In this document: piece by piece, positions 59,150 to 64,000 of the stretch | How positions within the stretch are numbered: position 1 is the first letter of the stretch | Layout of the letters: the number at the start of each line of letters is the position of its first letter | NCBI GenBank assembly: GCA_000230935.2 | Contig: AGIQ01000002.1 | Coordinates: 186,001 to 250,000, forward strand | From: Mycolicibacterium rhodesiae JS60 | GTDB lineage: Bacteria > Actinomycetota > Actinomycetes > Mycobacteriales > Mycobacteriaceae | Length of the DNA: 64,000 nt | Direction: 5' to 3' | The notes under the pieces: model-generated | Database searches by the model: none | What the model was told of the DNA's origin: nothing | The model's input: the letters and a program-made list of their open reading frames with translations, nothing else | Program-made: the position numbers and the translations under genes

Positions 59150-59410
59150 ATGAACAAACTCACTTCGCTGGTGGCCTGCGCGGCCACCGTCATCGGTATC
59201 GGCCTGGTCAGCGCCCCGACGGCGAGCGCGGGATGCCAGGGCTTGTGGACACCATGGGGTGGCGGTCAGCGCTGCGACGGGCCCATCGATCCCAATGGCT
59301 TCTTTCAACGCTGTGAGACCGGGGGTGCGTTCGGGTTCAACACTCCGCAGCAGTGCTACCAGGTCGATTCCAACAATCTCGGTGACAACCAGCCGTGGAT
59401 AGCGCCCTGA
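59150..59410 (+). CDS. small exported CDGPI-type protein
   Basis: An 86-residue protein with a signal peptide (ACAATVIGIGLVSAPTASAG) and a mature cysteine-rich part: CQGLWTPWGGGQRCDGPIDP, then FFQRCETGGAFGF and QQCYQV. The RCDGPI...QRC pattern is widespread in mycobacterial exported proteins; function unknown. Start ATG 59150 has AGGAGGT six bases upstream. Confidence 0.82.
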   Translation: MNKLTSLVACAATVIGIGLVSAPTASAGCQGLWTPWGGGQRCDGPIDPNGFFQRCETGGAFGFNTPQQCYQVDSNNLGDNQPWIAP

Positions 59411-59413
59411 GGC

Positions 59414-60130
59414 CTACAACGGGATAGTCAGCTGGCTGCGGATCAGCGGAGCGATCTTCTCGGCCATGTAGGCATGGCCCCCGTCCGTGGGGTGCACACC
59501 GTCGGGACCGATCAGGTCGGGGCGCCCGACGAACCATCCCTCGGCGAGCGGGTCGATGAACACTGCACCCACCGTCTTGGCCTGCGCGCGCAGGATGTCG
59601 CGCAGGGCGAACACCTCACGCGGCGGGTCGGCTGTCGGCCACGGCGGTCCGATCACCAGGAACTTGGCCCTGGGCGCCATGTGGCGCGCGGCCTGAAACG
59701 TGTCACCCACGAGCATCGGGTACTGGTGCAAGTCGACGGGCTGGTCGTTGCGGGATCCGAAGAACACCACCAGGGCGTCGTCGCGGTCGACGGCCCGGAG
59801 GGTGAGGTCCTCGAACAGACTGCCCTGGTTGCCGCGGATCCCGTAGCCGGCACCGCCTTCGGCGGCCACGTCGGCGTCGATCCTGGCGCCCTGGCCGGCC
59901 AGTAGCAGCCAGGCTCGCGAGGTCCAGGATTGCGGGCCCTGCCCACCCTCATCGGTGCCGGTCGTGTAGGAGTCGCCGATCACCGCGATCCGGGTGAACT
60001 CCGAGCCGCGGGTGGTCAAGGCATAGCCGACGGACGCTTTGGAATAGCCGAGAATCCCGGCGAGCACCACGACGGCCGACAGACCCGCCGTGGTGACGCG
60101 CAGCAGACGTTCCCTGCGGGTCAATGACAC
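59414..60130 (-). CDS. SGNH/GDSL hydrolase, membrane-anchored or exported
   Basis: A 238-residue esterase-type protein with an N-terminal hydrophobic segment (VTTAGLSAVVVLAGILGY). Block I is VIGDSYTTG, block III has FFGSRNDQ and block V is DGVHPTDGGH with catalytic Asp and His. It probably removes or transfers acyl groups on the outer face. Start GTG 60130. It follows the OafA-type acyltransferase on the same strand after 76 bases. Confidence 0.83.
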   Translation of the reverse strand: MSLTRRERLLRVTTAGLSAVVVLAGILGYSKASVGYALTTRGSEFTRIAVIGDSYTTGTDEGGQGPQSWTSRAWLLLAGQGARIDADVAAEGGAGYGIRGNQGSLFEDLTLRAVDRDDALVVFFGSRNDQPVDLHQYPMLVGDTFQAARHMAPRAKFLVIGPPWPTADPPREVFALRDILRAQAKTVGAVFIDPLAEGWFVGRPDLIGPDGVHPTDGGHAYMAEKIAPLIRSQLTIPL

Positions 60131-60206
60131 CTCACTGAATTCGCGCCCGACCCAGGCAGACTACAGGCACGGAAGGTGTTGTCGCACACCGTGGCTGGGA
60201 CCACAT

Positions 60207-61469
60207 CTACCCGGCGCGCGCCGAAGACGGCGGCGGACGGTGGTCGCGGGCTTGGTCGATGGAGGTCAGCTGGCCACCCTCCGCCCCCGGCGGTCCGGTG
60301 TGCTTGTCGTGCTTGACGTCGCGGAAATCGATCATTCTGCGCATCCAGCGGCGGGCGGGTTCCTCGACCGCGTGATACAGCAGCATCGCAAAGGCGATCG
60401 CTGCGACGAGAAGACCCACCACGACGATCTTCTGAACCGACTTCGGCAGGTCGATGTGGTATTCCTGCACGGCCCAGTTCCACGCGGTGTGCACGATCTC
60501 ATGAACCATGTAGAGGCTGAACGAGATCTGCCCGCCGTAGACCAGCAGCCGGGTGGACAGCAACGCGGGCAGGCTGCCCACGCCGATTGCCAGCGTGACC
60601 ACCAGCGGCATGAACAACACATCGACAACGCCGCCGGGGTCGACCATCCCGGCAACCGGGTTCGCGTCGTAGTAGTAGAGGATGCCGACGATCGCGGCAG
60701 TCAGCAGGATCGCCGCGATGCCGGAGAGGCGCTGGGCGCGCGGGCCGAGCTGCAGGCGGCGTACGGCAGCGCAGGCCAGCGCGCCCGCCAGGAATTGCGC
60801 CACGATCCGCGGTAGCCAGCTCCACGGCGTGTAGAAGTGGCCGCTGGCCAGCAGCAGGACCGTCGGGGGCAGCGCGGCGGCGAACGCCAGCAGCAGCAGG
60901 GTGCGCGCCCGGGTCACCCGCGCCATCCGGAAGATCACCAGGATGACACCGCCGAACAAGAGGTAGGCCAGCCATTCCGCGCTGATCGACCAGGCCGGCC
61001 CGTCCCAGCTGGTGCCGTCGAAGAACGGTTCGTACCACAGCTGCACCATGAACAGCTGGCGCACGTAGCTGATGGCGGTGAGTTTCTCGACATCCGGCGA
61101 CGGAACGGTGCCCACGTGCAGCGTGAAGATGATCCACGCGGCGGCGATGTGCATCGTGACCAGGTACACCGGCCAGACCCGGGACAGCCGCAGCCACAGG
61201 AAATGCAGGGTGGCGCGACCGTTCCAGTGGGAGCCCATCCGGTCGAGATAGTTCCACGTCAGGACGAAGCCGCTGAGGATGAAAAACAGGTCGACACCCT
61301 GGGCCCCCGCGTTGAACAGCGGCGCGAGATCATCTTTGAGACGCGGGGAGGCTTCCCAGATCAGCGGCCGGAAATGAAACAGCACCACCCACATGGCGGC
61401 GACGATGCGAAGACCGGTCAGAGCCCTGATTTCTCCGGTACGCACGACACTCATTTCCGACTCAACCAT
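60207..61469 (-). CDS. OafA/YrhL-type acyltransferase (acyltransferase 3)
   Basis: A 420-residue integral membrane protein with about ten spans. The N-terminal block EIRALTGLRIVAAMWVVLFH holds the conserved Arg and His of the family, followed by GVDLFFILSGFVLTWNY. Members O-acylate surface glycans or lipids. Start ATG 61469 removes a polar upstream extension. It may work with the adjoining SGNH protein, a partner domain that is fused in other OafA proteins (inference). Confidence 0.83.
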   Translation of the reverse strand: MVESEMSVVRTGEIRALTGLRIVAAMWVVLFHFRPLIWEASPRLKDDLAPLFNAGAQGVDLFFILSGFVLTWNYLDRMGSHWNGRATLHFLWLRLSRVWPVYLVTMHIAAAWIIFTLHVGTVPSPDVEKLTAISYVRQLFMVQLWYEPFFDGTSWDGPAWSISAEWLAYLLFGGVILVIFRMARVTRARTLLLLAFAAALPPTVLLLASGHFYTPWSWLPRIVAQFLAGALACAAVRRLQLGPRAQRLSGIAAILLTAAIVGILYYYDANPVAGMVDPGGVVDVLFMPLVVTLAIGVGSLPALLSTRLLVYGGQISFSLYMVHEIVHTAWNWAVQEYHIDLPKSVQKIVVVGLLVAAIAFAMLLYHAVEEPARRWMRRMIDFRDVKHDKHTGPPGAEGGQLTSIDQARDHRPPPSSARAG

Positions 61470-61691
61470 TACGTTTCGACGCCACCACGTCAGACGGGCC
61501 CGACCCCACGTCCTCCGGGATCTCGGCACCGGCGACGTTGGCAGCGTAGCAGCGCAGCGACCGCCGCCCCCGATTAGAAATGCTGTGTGGTTGCTGAATT
61601 CGGTGATCAGGCGCACGTTTGCCACAGCCCGACGCTGGTTACCCGCAGTGGGTCAGTTCTCGGTTTAGACGAAGCCGCGAAGAAGGTTCCC

Positions 61692-63098
61692 ATGATGATG
61701 TCGCTCTACCCGCACGCGGTGCAGCGCCTCTCCGGTCTCGATGCCGCGTTCTGGTGGGCCGACACGCAATCGTGCCCGATGCACATCGGCGCCCTCGGGA
61801 TCTGCGATCCCACCGGTGTTCCCGGCTTCAGCTTCGAGGCGGTCCGGGAGTTGATCTCCGCCCGGCTGCCCGAGCTGCCGATCCTTCGCCATCGCGTTGC
61901 CGGTGCCCGGCATGGCCTGGACCGGCCCTGGCTCGTCGAAGACACCGAGTTAGACCTCGGCTATCACATCAGACATGTCGCCCTGCCCAGCCCAGGCGGG
62001 AAGCGCGAGCTCGAGGCGCTGGTCGGACGACTGATGTCCTACTCGCTGGACCGCGACCGCCCCCTGTGGGAGATGTGGTTCATCGAGGGCTTGGAAGGTG
62101 GGCGCATCGCCTATCTGACGAAGATTCATCACGCCGTCGTCGACGGCGTCTCCGGTGCGGGGCTCAGCTCGATCCTGCTCGACGTCACCGCCGAACCACG
62201 GCCGCCCGCCCGGGTACCTGATACCGGCGCGCGGCTTCCCCGCCTCGAGCGCCGGGCCCTCGGTGCGCTGTTCAACATCACGGTGATGACCCCCTACCGG
62301 GTGATGCGTGTGCTGCAACAGACGGTGACTCAGCAGTTGGCCGCGCGATCGGTGGAGAACAAGCCGCCGAACTTCTTCGACGCGCCGGCCACCAGGTTCA
62401 ATACTCAGCTGAGCATGCAACGCCGCATGGCGTCGACCAGCTTGTCTCTCGACCGTGTGATCGCCGTCAAGAACGCCTTCGGCGTCAAGGTCAACGACGT
62501 TGTGCTGGCGATCATTTCGGCGGCCCTGCGGGATTACCTGCAGACCCGTAACGAGCTTCCCGACCGGCCGCTGGTCGCCCAGGTCCCGGTATCCACTCAC
62601 ACCGAGGCCTCCACTGCCGGCAACCAGATGACGTCGACGACGGTTCGGCTGGCCACCGATATCGCCGATCCCGTCGAACGGCTCACCGCGGTCTACCAAA
62701 GTTCACGGGGCGCCAAGGAGATGGCCAAGACACTGTCCGATCGCCAGCTCGTCGGCCTGACCGAGACCACGCCACCGGGGCTGCTGGGCCTGGCGGTGCG
62801 GGCCTACTCCGCGGCCAATCTCGGTGACCGGGTAGCGCCGATCAACCTGGTGGTCTCCAATGTGCCTGGGCCGGGCTTTCCGCTGTACCTGGCGGGCGCA
62901 CGGGTCGAGACCCTGGTGCCGATGGGACCATTGATGCTCGACGTCGGGCTGAACATCACTTGCCTGAGCTACTGCGGATCGCTCGACTTCGGGGTATCGA
63001 CGACCCCCGAAATCGGAAGTGACATAGACGAATTCACCGACGCCCTGTTGCCCGCCCTCGAACAACTCGAGGAGGCCGGACAGGTTCCGGTGTCCTGA
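61692..63098 (+). CDS. wax ester synthase/diacylglycerol acyltransferase (WS/DGAT)
   Basis: A 468-residue WS/DGAT. The catalytic block is [15 protein letters not shown] (HHxxxDG). The N-terminus [20 protein letters not shown] and the C-terminal [19 protein letters not shown] are typical. Start ATG 61692 has AAGAAGG five bases upstream. A second WS/DGAT is at 48555-49838. The 222-base gap upstream shows no further gene. Confidence 0.9.
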   Translation: MMMSLYPHAVQRLSGLDAAFWWADTQSCPMHIGALGICDPTGVPGFSFEAVRELISARLPELPILRHRVAGARHGLDRPWLVEDTELDLGYHIRHVALPSPGGKRELEALVGRLMSYSLDRDRPLWEMWFIEGLEGGRIAYLTKIHHAVVDGVSGAGLSSILLDVTAEPRPPARVPDTGARLPRLERRALGALFNITVMTPYRVMRVLQQTVTQQLAARSVENKPPNFFDAPATRFNTQLSMQRRMASTSLSLDRVIAVKNAFGVKVNDVVLAIISAALRDYLQTRNELPDRPLVAQVPVSTHTEASTAGNQMTSTTVRLATDIADPVERLTAVYQSSRGAKEMAKTLSDRQLVGLTETTPPGLLGLAVRAYSAANLGDRVAPINLVVSNVPGPGFPLYLAGARVETLVPMGPLMLDVGLNITCLSYCGSLDFGVSTTPEIGSDIDEFTDALLPALEQLEEAGQVPVS

Positions 63099-63104
63099 CA
63101 CCGA

Positions 63105-63869
63105 TCAGGTTGCGGCCCAACCACCGTCGACGCTGAGGACGGCGCCGTGAATGTTGGCCGCGTCGCCGCTGGCCAGGAACGCCACCGCGGCAGCGACCTC
63201 ATCGGGGGTACTGATCCGCCGTGACGGCAGGCGGTTCAGCACCGGTGCAATGTGATCGGCGAACTCAGCCTGTCGCTCGGTGCCGATCGGACCGGGAGCC
63301 ACGGCATTGACTCGCACACCGGACGGGCCGTACTCGTCGGCCCAGGACTTCGTGAACGAATGGATCGCGGCTTTGGTCGCGCAATAGATCGCCGAACCGC
63401 TGGACCCGCGTAGACCGGTGATCGAGCCGATGTTGACGATCGCACCGTGGCCCAGTTCAGCCATCCGCGGTCCGAGCACACCGGTCAGCAGGAACGGTGC
63501 GAATACGTTGACGGTGAACGTGTCCCGCAGCGTCTGCTCGGTGATGTCGGCCGTCGGGTTGGGCAACAGCAGACTGGCTGCGTTGTTCACCAAGATGTCG
63601 ATCGAACCGCCCGCGGCTGCGACCGCCGCGTCTGCGACCTGCCGGGCAGCATCGGTTCCGGCTCCCAGATCGGCGGCTACGAAGGCGGCGCGGCCGCCTG
63701 CGGCACGAATGGCGGCGACGACGGCATCGCCGCGGGTCGTATGCCGTCCGCTGACGACGACGAAGGCTCCCTGCGCCGCCAGTGCCGTAGCTATTGCCAC
63801 TCCCAGGCCGCCGGTGGAACCGGTGACCAGCGCTCTGCGCCCGGCGAACCGGGTATCTTTTGGACTCAT
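63105..63869 (-). CDS. short-chain dehydrogenase/reductase
   Basis: A 254-residue NAD(P)-dependent oxidoreductase. The cofactor motif is VTGSTGGLGVAIA, the NNA motif is LVNNAAS, the catalytic Ser is in NIGSITG and the YxxxK is IYCATKAAIHS. The start ATG 63869 lies in the centre of a palindrome shared with a divergent TetR gene, so it is probably controlled by that regulator. Confidence 0.87.
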   Translation of the reverse strand: MSPKDTRFAGRRALVTGSTGGLGVAIATALAAQGAFVVVSGRHTTRGDAVVAAIRAAGGRAAFVAADLGAGTDAARQVADAAVAAAGGSIDILVNNAASLLLPNPTADITEQTLRDTFTVNVFAPFLLTGVLGPRMAELGHGAIVNIGSITGLRGSSGSAIYCATKAAIHSFTKSWADEYGPSGVRVNAVAPGPIGTERQAEFADHIAPVLNRLPSRRISTPDEVAAAVAFLASGDAANIHGAVLSVDGGWAAT

Positions 63870-63876
63870 GAGTCCA
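63861..63876. promoter_or_regulatory. palindromic TetR operator, site 1
   Basis: TGGACTCATGAGTCCA is a perfect 16-base palindrome. Its central CATG contains the start codon of the SDR gene on one strand and a possible start of the TetR gene on the other. Confidence 0.6.
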
Positions 63877-63894
63877 TATGCTCCGCCTCCAAAA

Positions 63895-64000
63895 ATGGAC
63901 CTGCAAGTCCAGAAATTGACGTCGAAGGGCCAGGCCACCCGGCAGCGGATCATCGAGGGAGCCGCCGCCGAGATCCGTGCCCGTGGCGTGGCCCTGACCA
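63895..64000 (+). CDS. TetR-family regulator, truncated by the window end
   Basis: Only the N-terminus is in the window: KLTSKGQATRQRIIEGAAAE, then IRARGVALT, the first helix of a TetR DNA-binding domain. ATG 63895 is used; an in-frame ATG at 63868 inside the palindrome would add nine residues. It diverges from the SDR gene and probably represses it and itself. Confidence 0.7.
   Translation, partial: MDLQVQKLTSKGQATRQRIIEGAAAEIRARGVALT
63896..63911. promoter_or_regulatory. palindromic TetR operator, site 2
   Basis: TGGACCTGCAAGTCCA has the same TGGAC/GTCCA ends and the same 16-base length as the site at 63861, with 35 bases from start to start. It lies inside the start of the TetR coding region. 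Confidence 0.45.

Overview
The window looks like chromosomal DNA of a mycobacterium, probably a fast-growing Mycolicibacterium-type species. The evidence is high GC with GC-rich third positions, many GTG starts, several apparently leaderless genes, two F420-type luciferase-like oxidoreductases, two WS/DGAT acyltransferases, ESX-associated gene families (EspI-like, EspL/YbaB-like, EccA-like, DUF5631/5632-like), a KstR-type steroid operator, VapBC, and mycobacterial small exported proteins. The assignment rests on gene content only. No rRNA, tRNA or CRISPR array was recognised.

Layout. 0.1-7.9 kb: ArsR/SulP pair, small membrane protein, LLM oxidoreductase, then a cyclase-AAA-TPR regulator (catalytic residues degenerate) followed by a GT1 glycosyltransferase. 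7.9-14.3 kb: a 46-residue ORF, then gltB-gltD (glutamate synthase) on the minus strand. 14.8-20.8 kb: an ESX-flavoured island with an EspI-like ParA ATPase, an atypical kinase, ggt, a P-loop-less EccA C-terminal fragment, an EspL/YbaB-like protein and a DUF5631/5632-like protein. 20.9-27.8 kb: three AveC-like (spirocyclase family) membrane proteins, a TetR regulator, and a CbbQ/NorQ-type MoxR ATPase overlapping a NorD-type VWA protein. 27.8-31.3 kb: a KstR-boxed operon (steroid-reductase-like DUF1295 protein plus FAD oxidoreductase), VapBC, and a rearranged stretch holding an acyl-CoA dehydrogenase remnant and a 5-prime remnant copy of the FAD oxidoreductase with its own KstR box.

31.3-43.4 kb: a 1600-residue exported protein (Ig/cadherin-like repeats, beta-propeller, serine-hydrolase tail), a second cyclase-AAA-TPR paralogue, a two-subunit acyl-CoA dehydrogenase pair, and an IS3-family element that sits between the arms of a 19-bp inverted repeat separating convergent genes. 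43.5-51.6 kb: a small His-rich exported protein with a second copy at 51 kb (both preceded by near-identical palindromes), a membrane protein, DUF1214 plus sulfotransferase genes divergent from TetR plus LLM oxidoreductase genes, a WS/DGAT and a patatin. 51.7-64 kb: hrpA, a tiny membrane protein coupled to an APH(6)-like kinase, a sedolisin coupled to a membrane protein, a small CDGPI-type exported protein, SGNH hydrolase, OafA-type acyltransferase, a second WS/DGAT, an SDR, and a TetR gene cut by the window end.

How the genes fit together. The best candidate for an undescribed system is the 20.9-27.8 kb block: three paralogous AveC-like membrane enzymes next to an AAA/VWA activation pair of the NorQD/CbbQO kind, beside a steroid operon. 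Inference: the MoxR/VWA pair may mature or activate the AveC-like proteins, which may act on a steroid- or isoprenoid-type substrate. A second candidate is the pair of His-rich exported proteins sharing a 24-bp palindromic operator.
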